Assembly: GCA_964483325.1 (NCBI GenBank)
Contig: CAZAAW010000018.1
Location: 1-51,587, forward strand
Reading direction: 5' to 3'
Origin: CAZAAW01 sp964483325
Lineage (GTDB): Bacteria; Pseudomonadota; Alphaproteobacteria; Rhizobiales; Kaistiaceae
Length of the DNA stretch: 51,587 bases
Positions 1 to 8,170 of this stretch are shown here, in pieces. Numbering within the stretch: position 1 is the first letter of the stretch; each line of letters begins with the position of its first letter. The position numbers and the translations under genes were made by a program. Under the pieces are notes generated by a model. It did no database searches and had not been told where the DNA came from. It saw only the letters and a list, made by a program, of their open reading frames with translations.

Positions 1-104
1 CATGTCCCCGGTCCATACACACCCGCAGGGGGAGGGTGGCGCGCGCCGCAGGCGCATGACGGTCGCGGACGCCATCGCAAGGTTCGCACTCCCGTCGCCA
101 CCCC

Positions 105-245
105 ACAGGGCGTCATGGCCGGACTTGATCCGGCCACCCACGCGAACACGGATGGCGCAGAACGAAACGCAGCCGCGCGGCGCCCTTCCAGGCATCCACG
201 GTGTTCGCGTGGATGCCCGGGTCTTCGCCCGGGCATGACGCAGCT
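105..245. repeat. Dispersed composite palindromic repeat, family A copy 1
   Basis: The left part carries a GGCCGGACTTGATCCGGCC palindrome followed by CACGCGAACAC. The right part carries GTGTTCGCGTGG followed by a CCCGGG..CCCGGG palindrome and GCATGACGCAGCT. The two halves face each other, so the unit can fold into a long hairpin. Similar units lie near 18236, 32903 and 51440, with a half unit near 46762. Short open frames inside the unit are artefacts of the repeat. Apart from this repeat and a short piece resembling family D (about 30-60), the first 250 bases hold no gene. Confidence 0.85.
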
Positions 246-252
246 CAACAGA

Positions 253-278
253 AAGGGGCGGCCCGGGAGCCGCCCCTT
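253..278 (-). terminator. Terminator of PQQ dehydrogenase copy 1
   Basis: A 10-bp perfect stem (253-262 with 269-278) closes a 6-nt loop just past the stop codon of the minus-strand dehydrogenase. The same stem and loop follow the second dehydrogenase copy at 6039-6064, so the terminator belongs to the duplicated unit. The T-run on the minus strand is short here. Confidence 0.8.
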
Positions 279-301
279 CCTCATTCCATCTCCGGTTTTC
301 G

Positions 302-2071
302 TCAGAGCGAGAAGACGTAGAGCATCGAGCCTTCGCGCATCGTGTCGAGCTCGGGATAGTCGTAGGGGCTGGCGGCGCCGCCGGCCATGATGGCGATGTA
401 CTGCTTGCCGTCGATGGAATAGCTCATCGGCGGGGCCTTCAGCGAGATGCCCGTCGGGAAGGACCACACCTCCTCCAGCGTCTCGTCGTTATAGGCCGTG
501 ACGCGGCCGTCGAGCTCGCCGGAGAAGATCAGCCCGCCCGCCGTCGACAGCACGCCGGCGAGGTTGTGGTAGGCGATGTTGTTCTTCGCCGCCACCTGGC
601 CGGTGGTGGTGTTGATCGCCGTCAGCATGCCCGGGGCAACCGTGTTGCGGCTGGTGCCGCCGAGGAAGAACACGTTGTAGCCCTTCGGGTTGCCGCCGCC
701 GGCGACCGGCTCCTCGGGCACCGCCTTGATAGTCGAGCAGGCATCCGAGCCGGCGATGTAGGTCAGGTGCTTGTCGGGATTATAGGCCGGCGGCTGCCAG
801 CGCACGCCGCCCGCCTGCGACGGGCAGACGTCGATCTCCGGATTGTCGGCGCGCCGCTGGCGCGTCGCCGGGACATAGGTCTGGATGTCGAGATTGGGGT
901 CGTATTCGACCGGCTTGCCGGTCTTCGGATCGATGCCGGCCGTCCAGGTCACCGACGACACCCACTGCGCGGCATTGATGAAGGCGCCGTTGGTGCGGTC
1001 GAGCTGGTAGAAGAAGCCGTTGCGGCCGAAATGCCCGACGACCTTGCGCGTCTGGCCGTCGATCTCGGCGTCGTAGAGAACATGCACGCCGTTCTCGTCA
1101 TAGTCCCATGACTCGTTGGGCGTGTACTGGAAGTACCACTTCATCGAGCCGTCATCGATGTTCCAGGCGACGGCCGAGTTGGTGAAGAGGTTGTCGCCCG
1201 GCCGGAACTCCGGGTCGTACATCGGCACCGGATTGGCCGTGCCCCAGATGGTGACGCGCTGTTCCGGGTCGTAAGCGCCGGTGGTCCACAGGGCGCCGCC
1301 GCCGGTGTGCCAGGCGTTGTGATCGTCCTTCCAGGTCTCCGAGCCCGGCTCGCCCGGCGCCGGCACGGTATAGCTGCGCCACTTCTCCTCGCCGGTCTCA
1401 GCGTCGAGCGCCGCGAGATAGCCGCGCGTCCCCCAGTCGCCCTTCGACTGGCCGACGAGGATCAGCCCTTCGGCGGCCAGTGGCGCTGCCGAGAAGCCTT
1501 CCGAATCGTCCCACTGCCAGTCTTCCTCCTGGCCGGCGACGCGGACGTCCCAGACGATCTCGCCGGTCTCCGCATCGGTGGCGATGGCGCGGCCGTCGAC
1601 GAGGTTGGAGTAGATCTTGTTGCCGAAGGCGGCGATGCCGCGCGTCGCATTGAGGCCGCCGCCGATGTCCTTCGGCATCGCCGGGTCGGTGACCCAGACG
1701 ATGTTGGCGAAGCCCTTGGTGACGTCGACCTTGTAGAGGATGCCCCAGACATCCATCAGGTACATCATGCCGTCGATGACCAGCGGCGGGCCTTCGAGGT
1801 TGGCCACGTTGGTGCCCTGCAGGCCGGTGGGGATCGGCATGGTGAAGGCGACCCTGAGGTCCTTGATGGTGTCGCGGTTGATCTGGTCGAGCCGCGAGTA
1901 GCGATGGGCGGAGAAATTGCCCAGCGAGGTCAGCCAGTTCTGCGGCTCGCTGTCGGCATTCTCGAGGCGCTCCTGCGTCACGTCGCTGGCGAAGGCAGGC
2001 ATGGCTATGACGCCGGCAAGCAGCGCAGCCGCAATCCCGCCGCCGCGAGCGGCTGTCTTTTCAGGTTTCAT
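302..2071 (-). CDS. PQQ-dependent alcohol dehydrogenase-like quinoprotein, copy 1
   Basis: 589-residue periplasmic quinoprotein with a signal peptide ending near A28-S29 and an eight-bladed propeller of WxxD/DAETG-type repeats. The start is the ATG at 2071 behind GGAGGA; the frame stays open further upstream but without a better start. By motif alignment with methanol dehydrogenases (MxaF/XoxF) I place W262 under PQQ, N281 as metal ligand, D323 as catalytic base and R350 near the quinone. D325, two residues after the base, is the mark of lanthanide-dependent enzymes. Two features are unusual: the usual Glu metal ligand appears to be D212, and the vicinal Cys-Cys ring is absent (its place reads GGGLNATRG). 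It should oxidise an alcohol or aldehyde and pass electrons to cytochrome c; the substrate cannot be read from sequence. About 94% identical to the copy at 4220, without gaps in the mature region. Confidence 0.9.
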   Translation of the reverse strand: MKPEKTAARGGGIAAALLAGVIAMPAFASDVTQERLENADSEPQNWLTSLGNFSAHRYSRLDQINRDTIKDLRVAFTMPIPTGLQGTNVANLEGPPLVIDGMMYLMDVWGILYKVDVTKGFANIVWVTDPAMPKDIGGGLNATRGIAAFGNKIYSNLVDGRAIATDAETGEIVWDVRVAGQEEDWQWDDSEGFSAAPLAAEGLILVGQSKGDWGTRGYLAALDAETGEEKWRSYTVPAPGEPGSETWKDDHNAWHTGGGALWTTGAYDPEQRVTIWGTANPVPMYDPEFRPGDNLFTNSAVAWNIDDGSMKWYFQYTPNESWDYDENGVHVLYDAEIDGQTRKVVGHFGRNGFFYQLDRTNGAFINAAQWVSSVTWTAGIDPKTGKPVEYDPNLDIQTYVPATRQRRADNPEIDVCPSQAGGVRWQPPAYNPDKHLTYIAGSDACSTIKAVPEEPVAGGGNPKGYNVFFLGGTSRNTVAPGMLTAINTTTGQVAAKNNIAYHNLAGVLSTAGGLIFSGELDGRVTAYNDETLEEVWSFPTGISLKAPPMSYSIDGKQYIAIMAGGAASPYDYPELDTMREGSMLYVFSL

Positions 2072-2137
2072 TTCCGGTCCTCCGTCGAATTTCTTTTGGT
2101 TTGCACACGGCGACTCCCCGCCCGCCGGTGCGGAAAG

Positions 2138-2166
2138 ACTATCGCGGCAGAGAACATCGCGGTCAA
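2138..2166 (-). promoter_or_regulatory. Promoter of PQQ dehydrogenase copy 1
   Basis: On the minus strand a TTGACC box (2161-2166) and a GATAGT box (2138-2143) are separated by 17 bases, which leaves a leader of about 60 nt before the ATG at 2071. The second copy has exactly the same two hexamers and spacing at 4128-4156, although the spacer sequence differs. This conservation is the main support; no start site has been measured. Confidence 0.6.
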
Positions 2167-2429
2167 CGCCGTAGTCATTCGCCAGACTTATGGTATGTAT
2201 ACTTGGGTAAATCCATCGGCGCCGGCTAAGGCACGCTCCTGGCGGCGCCCGACGGACCGCGCCGGCGGACGCATGCATGCCTCGCCGCAGGCGCGATGCG
2301 GCTGCCGGTCTTTTTCCGATAGCGTGAACGCTTGGTAAGTGCAGCTTTAGCAAAATGTAAATCAAATGGGCACGGCGAAGCGCTGAATTCCGCCATTTGC
2401 GCTTTACCGGCCGCCGCAGCGCCGCCGTC

Positions 2430-2458
2430 TTGGTTAAGGCTTGGTAATTAGATAAAAT
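2430..2458 (+). promoter_or_regulatory. Likely promoter of the Flp pilin gene
   Basis: TTGGTT (2430-2435), a 17-base spacer and TAAAAT (2453-2458) lie in a distinctly AT-rich stretch about 140 bases before the pilin start. Together with the divergent dehydrogenase promoter this accounts for most of the gene-free interval 2072-2596; I see no further gene there. Confidence 0.5.
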
Positions 2459-2596
2459 TCTACACGTTTTGGGCTTAACTATTATTCAGTGTCTTGGCCC
2501 CTAGCGTCGATCCCGGTTCCGGCCGCCAATAACCAGAACAGGGCGGCAGGCAACGGAACCGGAGTTGTCAGACAAAAGGGGTCAGGAGCTTCGCCC

Positions 2597-2785
2597 ATGA
2601 AAACCCTCCTCGCGCGCTTCCTGCGGAACGAATCCGGGTCCGCCGCCGTCGAATACGGGCTTCTCGCCTGCCTCATCGGCGCCGCCATCCTCGCCGGGGC
2701 GGCCATTCTCGGCAGCAACCTCAACACCATGTTCGTCAATCTCGGCACGCTGCAGGTCGAGGCGTCGGCCGACCATGGCGGCTGA
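2597..2785 (+). CDS. Flp/Fap-type pilin subunit
   Basis: 62-residue type IVb pilin of the Flp family. The start is the ATG at 2597, with AGGAG eight bases upstream. A short basic leader (MKTLLARFLRNESG) precedes the prepilin cleavage motif G-SAAVEY, with the Glu and Tyr at the positions needed for processing. A hydrophobic helix (roughly residues 18-45) then forms the pilus core. The prepilin peptidase gene follows 36 bases downstream, so the two are probably cotranscribed. The rest of a tad/cpa secretion locus is not in the window. Confidence 0.92.
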   Translation: MKTLLARFLRNESGSAAVEYGLLACLIGAAILAGAAILGSNLNTMFVNLGTLQVEASADHGG

Positions 2786-2821
2786 GGCGCGCGACGCCCT
2801 GCCGCGCCGGGCCTGCCCGGC

Positions 2822-3292
2822 ATGATGGCGGCCGCCGCCGGCCTCGTCCTGCTGCCGCTCGGCCTTGCCGCGGCGGCGCTCTCCGACCTGCGCCGGCGGA
2901 CGATCCCCAACGGACTGGTGCTGGCGCTCGTCGCCGCCTTCGCGCTGCTGGTGCCGCTCGCTGGCCTGACGCCGGCCGCCCTGGCGCTGCACGGCGCGGC
3001 CGGTGCGGCGATGCTGGCCGGCGGCTTCCTCCTCTTCGCCGCCGGCATCATCGGCGCCGGCGACGCCAAGCTGGCGGCCGCCACGGCGCTGTGGCTCGGC
3101 TGGCCGGCGCTGCCGGCCTTCCTGCTGCTGCTCCTGCTGGCAAGCGGCGCCCTGGCGCTGGCGACCCTTCTCCGCCGCCGCCCCGCCGGCGCGCCCGCCC
3201 TCGCCGAGCCAACCGGCCTGCCGCTGGCGCTCGCCATCGCCGCCGCCGGCCTCGCCCTGCTGCCGGCCAGCATCTGGGCCAGCCTCGCCTGA
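2822..3292 (+). CDS. Prepilin peptidase, A24 family (CpaA/TadV-like)
   Basis: 156-residue inner-membrane aspartic protease that cleaves and may N-methylate Flp prepilins. The two catalytic aspartates lie in the SDLRRRTIPN motif (near residue 22) and the GAGDAK motif (GxGD, near residue 80). The remainder is about five hydrophobic helices, and the large N-terminal cysteine domain of PilD-type enzymes is missing, as expected for TadV/CpaA. An ATG at 2825 is an equally possible start. It lies directly after the Flp pilin gene. Confidence 0.88.
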   Translation: MMAAAAGLVLLPLGLAAAALSDLRRRTIPNGLVLALVAAFALLVPLAGLTPAALALHGAAGAAMLAGGFLLFAAGIIGAGDAKLAAATALWLGWPALPAFLLLLLLASGALALATLLRRRPAGAPALAEPTGLPLALAIAAAGLALLPASIWASLA

Positions 3293-3345
3293 GAGGCAGC
3301 CCCCGAGGGTCGGCGGTCGCGCGCGCTCCCTTCGCGAAGCGCCCC

Positions 3346-3978
3346 CTAGTGCGCCTGGTCGGCCGGGGCGGCGGGCGCTGCCGGGGCTGCCGGCGCATTG
3401 TCGTCGGTGAAGCCGAAGCGGGCGCAGGCCTGGTTGCCTTCGCCGTAATACTCGTTGCATTCGGCCGTCGTCACCTCGCCGCGGCCCTTGATGTTGTGCG
3501 CCACATAGGCGGCGACGGCGTCGAGCTCGCGCTTGATCAGCGTCACGCCGAAGCCGGGCGGCACCTGGTCGCCGAGATCGTCGGCGGTGACGCCGTAGCA
3601 GCGGTCGTCCTTGTAGGCGCGGGCGTCGAACCACGGCATCTCGGTGCCCGGCCGGCCGCACTGCACAACCTCGCGGATCTCCGCCTCGCTGAGCTGCGTG
3701 GCGCGCAGGTTGGCGCCCACCGGCTGGCGGCCGTCGTCCGGCACGCCGTTGCCCGACCAGCCGTGGCATTCGTTGCAGCGCACCTTTTCCTTCCAGATAC
3801 GCTTGCCCAGCTCCAGCATCGCCGGATCGACATCCTGCGCCGCCGCATCCTGGGCGACGGCGCCTGGAACGAGACCGCCGGCGAAGGGCGCGCCGGCGAC
3901 CGGCAGCGCGAGGGCGAGCAGCCCGGCCAGAAGAAGCGAACGGCCTGCGGCGAGGCGGCGGGAGACGGCGAGGGGCAT
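3346..3978 (-). CDS. Periplasmic c-type cytochrome, single haem
   Basis: 210-residue secreted cytochrome. The start at 3978 has AGGAGG ten bases upstream. A hydrophobic signal peptide (about residues 10-43) is followed by one CNECH haem site, a cytochrome c fold with a later MPWFD segment that may supply the axial methionine, extra cysteines (QCGRPG, DRCYG, TAECNEYY, ACARFG) that could form disulfides, and an Ala-Pro-rich C-terminal tail. It sits between the two PQQ dehydrogenase genes, so it may accept their electrons, as XoxG/MxaG does for methanol dehydrogenase. That pairing is inferred from position only, and the sequence is not close to any XoxG I can recall. Confidence 0.85.
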   Translation of the reverse strand: MPLAVSRRLAAGRSLLLAGLLALALPVAGAPFAGGLVPGAVAQDAAAQDVDPAMLELGKRIWKEKVRCNECHGWSGNGVPDDGRQPVGANLRATQLSEAEIREVVQCGRPGTEMPWFDARAYKDDRCYGVTADDLGDQVPPGFGVTLIKRELDAVAAYVAHNIKGRGEVTTAECNEYYGEGNQACARFGFTDDNAPAAPAAPAAPADQAH

Positions 3979-4127
3979 GCGGGTTTCCTCCTGTTCATGC
4001 TCTGATGGCTGATTTTTGCGGCGGACCGTAACAGCGCCCCGCCGGTGTCTCAACAGGCGAAAAGACAGGAAAGATCCGCCGCCGCGCTCCTTCCGACTGA
4101 CTATATGGACAGTTATCCGGACAGATG

Positions 4128-4156
4128 TTGACCCTTACAATATGGACCGCGATAGT
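4128..4156 (+). promoter_or_regulatory. Promoter of PQQ dehydrogenase copy 2
   Basis: TTGACC (4128-4133), 17 bases, GATAGT (4151-4156): the same boxes and spacing as upstream of copy 1. The predicted leader is about 57 nt and ends in the AGGAGGA ribosome site at 4208-4214. The surrounding AT-rich sequence is not otherwise alike between the copies. Confidence 0.6.
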
Positions 4157-4219
4157 TTTCGCGCGCCCGGAATCGGGGAGGGATCCGGGAAAAAACCAGA
4201 ACAATTCAGGAGGACGAAA

Positions 4220-6013
4220 ATGCACACTGCATTGCCCGGATCTCGTGGCCTTGTCTCGGGCATCGGCCTGCGCAGCGCCCTGGCGGCTGCTTTGCTGGCG
4301 GGCGCCGCAGCCATCCCGGCGCTGGCATCGGACGTGACGGAGCAGCGCCTCGAGAATGCCGACAGCGAGCCGCAGAACTGGCTGACCTCGCTGGGCAATT
4401 TCTCCGCCCATCGCTACTCGCGGCTCGACCAGATCAACCGCGACACCATCAAGGACCTCAGGGTCGCCTTCACCATGCCGATCCCCACCGGCCTGCAGGG
4501 CACCAACGTGGCCAACCTCGAAGGCCCGCCGCTGGTCATCGACGGCATGATGTACCTGATGGATGTCTGGGGCATCCTCTACAAGGTCGACGTCACCAAG
4601 GGCTTCGCCAACATCGTCTGGGTCACCGACCCGGCGATGCCGAAGGACATCGGCGGCGGCCTCAATGCGACGCGCGGCATCGCCGCCTTCGGCAACAAGA
4701 TCTACTCCAACCTCGTCGACGGCCGCGCCATCGCCACCGATGCGGAGACCGGCGAGATCGTCTGGGACGTCCGCGTCGCCGGCCAGGAGGAAGACTGGCA
4801 GTGGGACGATTCGGAGGGCTTCTCGGCGGCGCCGCTTGCCGTTGAAGGCAAGATCCTCGTCGGCCAGTCGAAGGGCGACTGGGGAACGCGCGGCTATCTC
4901 GCGGCGCTCGATGCGGAGACCGGCGAGGAGCTCTGGCGCAGCTACACCGTGCCGGCGCCGGGCGAGCCGGGCTCGGAGACCTGGAAGGACGACCACAACG
5001 CCTGGCATACCGGCGGCGGCGCCCTGTGGGCGACCGGCGCCTACGATCCCGAGCAGAAGGTGACGATCTGGGGCACCGCCAACCCGGTGCCGATGTACGA
5101 CCCGGAGTTCCGGCCGGGCGACAACCTCTTCACCAACGCCGCCGTCGCCTGGAACATCGATGACGGCTCGATGAAGTGGTACTTCCAGTACACGCCGAAC
5201 GACTCGTGGGACTATGACGAGATCGGCATCCACTTCCTCTACGATGCCGACGTCAATGGCGAGAACCGCAAGGTCGTCGGCCATTTCGGCCGCAACGGCT
5301 TCTTCTATCAGCTCGACCGCACCAACGGTCAGTTCCTGACCGCGGCGCAGTGGGTGTCGTCGGTGACCTGGACGGCCGGCATCGATCCGAAGACCGGCAA
5401 GCCGGTCGAATACGACCCCAATCTCGACATCCAGACCTATGTCCCGGCGACGCGCCAGCGGCGCGCCGACAATCCGGAGATCGACGTCTGCCCGTCGCAG
5501 GCGGGCGGCGTGCGCTGGCAGCCGCCGGCCTATAATCCCGACAAGCACCTGACCTACATCGCCGGCTCGGATGCCTGCTCGACTATCAAGGCGGTGCCCG
5601 AGGAGCCGGTCGCCGGCGGCGGCAACCCGAAGGGCTACAACGTGTTCTTCCTCGGCGGCACCAGCCGCAACACCGTCGCCCCTGGCATCCTGACGGCGGT
5701 CGATGTCACCACCGGCCAGGTCACGGCGAAGAACAGCATCGCCTATCACAACCTCGCCGGCGTGCTGGCGACCTCGGGCGGGCTGATCTTCACCGGCAAT
5801 CTCGACGGCCGCGTCACCGCCTATAACGACGAGACGCTGGAGGAAGTCTGGTCCTTCCCGACGGGCATCTCGCTGAAGGCCCCCCCGATCGCCTATGCCG
5901 TCGACGGCAAGGAATATATCGCCATCATGGCCGGCGGCCCGGCGAGCCCGGAGAGCTATCCCGAGCTCGACACCATGCGCGAAGGCTCGATGCTCTACGT
6001 CTTCTCGCTCTGA
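4220..6013 (+). CDS. PQQ-dependent alcohol dehydrogenase-like quinoprotein, copy 2
   Basis: 597-residue paralogue of the gene at 302-2071, in the opposite orientation. The start at 4220 follows AGGAGGA. The signal peptide ends near A36-S37 and differs from that of copy 1; the mature parts align without gaps. Equivalent active-site positions are D220 (in place of the usual Glu), W270, N289, D331 (base), D333 (lanthanide-type extra Asp) and R358. The vicinal cysteine pair is again missing; only two cysteines remain (in DVCPSQ and DACSTI). Long stretches (about 4380-4800 and 5345-5690) appear base-for-base identical to copy 1, whereas the segments between them and near the C-terminus differ at many residues, including around the +2 Asp (DEIGIHF against DENGVHV). 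The two copies may differ in substrate or expression. Confidence 0.9.
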   Translation: MHTALPGSRGLVSGIGLRSALAAALLAGAAAIPALASDVTEQRLENADSEPQNWLTSLGNFSAHRYSRLDQINRDTIKDLRVAFTMPIPTGLQGTNVANLEGPPLVIDGMMYLMDVWGILYKVDVTKGFANIVWVTDPAMPKDIGGGLNATRGIAAFGNKIYSNLVDGRAIATDAETGEIVWDVRVAGQEEDWQWDDSEGFSAAPLAVEGKILVGQSKGDWGTRGYLAALDAETGEELWRSYTVPAPGEPGSETWKDDHNAWHTGGGALWATGAYDPEQKVTIWGTANPVPMYDPEFRPGDNLFTNAAVAWNIDDGSMKWYFQYTPNDSWDYDEIGIHFLYDADVNGENRKVVGHFGRNGFFYQLDRTNGQFLTAAQWVSSVTWTAGIDPKTGKPVEYDPNLDIQTYVPATRQRRADNPEIDVCPSQAGGVRWQPPAYNPDKHLTYIAGSDACSTIKAVPEEPVAGGGNPKGYNVFFLGGTSRNTVAPGILTAVDVTTGQVTAKNSIAYHNLAGVLATSGGLIFTGNLDGRVTAYNDETLEEVWSFPTGISLKAPPIAYAVDGKEYIAIMAGGPASPESYPELDTMREGSMLYVFSL

Positions 6014-6038
6014 CGCGAAGACCGGAGGCGAAATGAGG

Positions 6039-6064
6039 AAGGGGCGGCTCCCGGGCCGCCCCTT
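6039..6064 (+). terminator. Rho-independent terminator after PQQ dehydrogenase copy 2
   Basis: A perfect 10-bp GC-rich stem (6039-6048 with 6055-6064) with a 6-nt loop is followed by TTGCTTTTTG. It is the same hairpin as at 253-278. Confidence 0.88.
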
Positions 6065-6130
6065 TTGCTTTTTGAGCTACTGCCATAGATTCCGGTGTAA
6101 GCTTGATGTGGCGTTGAGGCGGCGCCCTTA

Positions 6131-6300
6131 CCTCTCCCCACGGGAGAGGTCGGAAACGCGGAGCGTTTCCGGGTGAGGGTTACCGCCTGTGACACGCGAT
6201 TGCGGCGCTGGGGCAGGATTTCCGCGGGCCGAACCCCTCACCCGTCCGCCTAGGTTCGCTGCGCTCACCAAGGCTCCCGACCTCTCCCTATGGGAGAGGC
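6131..6300. repeat. Dispersed repeat, family B copy 1
   Basis: The element is bounded by CCTCTCCCcacGGGAGAGG at the left and CCTCTCCCtatGGGAGAGG at the right. Between them are a GGAAACGC..GCGTTTCC palindrome, TGAGGGTT and AACCCCTCACCCGTCCGCCTA. An inverted copy lies at 46842-47012. Together with the terminator at 6039 it explains most of the gene-free stretch 6014-6467; the rest (6301-6467) holds no feature I can identify beyond the leader of the glucosidase gene. Confidence 0.8.
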
Positions 6301-6467
6301 AAGAGGCGGCAGCGGGGGTGCCTTCTGCGCCACCCTCACACGAAACTCACCGCACGTGACAGGGATGCGGCAATTGTGCGCTGCACGCGCCTTGACAGGA
6401 CCGGCGGCGCTTGGCGTCCTGACCGGATGGCGCCGCCGGCCGGCGCCGCGCATCGGACGGAAGATTC

Positions 6468-8135
6468 ATGACCGAGACTGTTTCGCGCAGCGCCGTGACC
6501 GCGGCCCGGCCCCTCGATGCCGACTGGTGGCGCGGCGCGGTGATCTACCAGGTCTATCCGCGCTCCTTCCAGGACAGCGACAATAACGGCATCGGCGACC
6601 TGCCCGGCATCACCAGCCGCCTCCCCTATCTCGCCGATCTCGGCGTCGACGCGATCTGGATCTCGCCCTTCTTCGCCTCGCCGATGAAGGATTTCGGCTA
6701 CGACGTCTCCGACTACCGCGCCGTCGATCCGATCTTCGGCACGCTGGCCGATTTCGACCGCCTCATCGCCGAGGCGCACCGGCTCGGCCTCAGGGTGATC
6801 ATCGACCAGGTGCTCAACCACACCTCCGACCGCCATCCGTGGTTCCTCGAGAGCCGCTCCGGCCGCCACAAGGCGAAGTCGGACTGGTATGTCTGGGCCG
6901 ACGCAAGGCCGGACGGCTCGCCGCCCAACAACTGGCTGTCGGTGTTCAGCGGCCCGGCCTGGACCTGGGACACCAGCCGCTGCCAGTACTACCTGCACAA
7001 TTTCCTGCCCGAGCAGCCGGACCTCAACTTCCACAATCCGGAGGTGCAGGACGCCATCCTCGCCGAGATGGCCTTCTGGCTCGACCGCGGCGTCGACGGC
7101 TTCCGCCTCGACACGGTCAATTTCTACTTCCACTCGGCGGGCCTGGAAGACAATCCGCCGGTGGCCGAGCGCATCTACGGCCGCATGCCGGACATCAACC
7201 CTTACAATTTCCAGGACCATCTCTACGACAAGAGCCGGCCGGAGAACCTCGCCTTCCTGCAGCGCATCCGCGCCCTGTGCGAGCGCTATCCCGGCACCAC
7301 GACGCTGGGCGAGGTCGGCGACCATGCCCGCTCGCTGGAGCTGATGGCGCAGTACACCTCGGGCGGCGACAAGCTGCACATGTGCTACACCTTCGACTTC
7401 CTCGGCCCGGTCTTCGACCGCGACTATGTCCGCCGCCGGCTCGAGGCGTTCGACGCCATGGGCGGCGACGGCTGGCCGTGCTGGGCCTTCTCCAATCACG
7501 ACGTGGCGCGCCATGCGACGCGCTGGGCGCAGTCGGGCGACACCGACACGATCGCCCGCCTCGCCGCGGCGGTGCTGTCGGCGCTGCGCGGCTCGGTCTG
7601 CCTCTACCAGGGCGAGGAGCTCGGCCTCACCGAGGCGGAGCTGCGCTTCGAGGACCTCGTCGATCCCTACGGCATCCGCCTGTGGCCAGTGTTCAAGGGC
7701 CGCGACGGCTCGCGCACGCCGATGGTGTGGGAGGCCGAATCGCTGCATGGCGGCTTCTCGCCGGTGAAGCCGTGGCTGCCGGTGGCCGACAACCACCTGC
7801 AGCGCGCCGCCGGCGTCCAGAGCCGCGACGAGGGGTCGATCCTGGCGCATTACCGGCGCCTGCTGGCGCTGCGCCGCGCCCATCCGGCGCTCGTCAAGGG
7901 CGCGCTGCATTTCCGCGACTGCGCCCCGCATCTCCTCGCCATCATCCGCGAGGACGAGGCCGAGCGCCTCGTCTGCGTGTTCAATTTCGGTCCGGACGAG
8001 GAATGGTTCGGCCTGTGGCCGGGCGAGACGGTGGAGCCGCTGGAGGGCGGCGGCGCGCCGGGCGCCTCGGTCGCCGAGGACGGCCGCACCATCCGCGTGC
8101 CGCCCAAGGGCTGGTTCTTCGGCCGCGTCGGCTGA
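6468..8135 (+). CDS. GH13 alpha-glucosidase (oligo-1,6-glucosidase type)
   Basis: 555-residue glycoside hydrolase of family 13 that hydrolyses alpha-glucosidic bonds in small sugars such as maltose, sucrose or isomalto-oligosaccharides. The N-terminal WWRGAVIYQVYPRSF motif, IIDQVLNHTSD (conserved region I), GFRLDTVNF (nucleophile D215), TLGEVGD (acid/base E282) and FSNHDVAR (D345) are all intact, followed by a C-terminal beta domain. There is no signal peptide, so it is cytoplasmic. It stands alone: no sugar ABC transporter or LacI regulator is adjacent, although such genes often accompany this family. Exact specificity is not readable. Confidence 0.93.
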   Translation: MTETVSRSAVTAARPLDADWWRGAVIYQVYPRSFQDSDNNGIGDLPGITSRLPYLADLGVDAIWISPFFASPMKDFGYDVSDYRAVDPIFGTLADFDRLIAEAHRLGLRVIIDQVLNHTSDRHPWFLESRSGRHKAKSDWYVWADARPDGSPPNNWLSVFSGPAWTWDTSRCQYYLHNFLPEQPDLNFHNPEVQDAILAEMAFWLDRGVDGFRLDTVNFYFHSAGLEDNPPVAERIYGRMPDINPYNFQDHLYDKSRPENLAFLQRIRALCERYPGTTTLGEVGDHARSLELMAQYTSGGDKLHMCYTFDFLGPVFDRDYVRRRLEAFDAMGGDGWPCWAFSNHDVARHATRWAQSGDTDTIARLAAAVLSALRGSVCLYQGEELGLTEAELRFEDLVDPYGIRLWPVFKGRDGSRTPMVWEAESLHGGFSPVKPWLPVADNHLQRAAGVQSRDEGSILAHYRRLLALRRAHPALVKGALHFRDCAPHLLAIIREDEAERLVCVFNFGPDEEWFGLWPGETVEPLEGGGAPGASVAEDGRTIRVPPKGWFFGRVG

Positions 8136-8170
8136 CGGCCGGCGGTTTCGCGAAGGTCAGGCGCCCGGGA

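Noticed and set aside
115..390. Short frames within family A repeats (for example beginning MAGLDPATHANTDG)
   Set aside because: The same peptide arises at several repeat copies; it is a by-product of the palindromic element.
302..2071. Considered naming the quinoproteins MxaF or XoxF
   Set aside because: The extra Asp argues against MxaF. The missing vicinal cysteines and altered metal ligand make a firm XoxF call unsafe, so no symbol is given.
3995..5749. A 584-codon frame on the minus strand opposite PQQ dehydrogenase copy 2
   Set aside because: It mirrors the dehydrogenase codons. The same false frame appears opposite copy 1 because the genes are duplicates.
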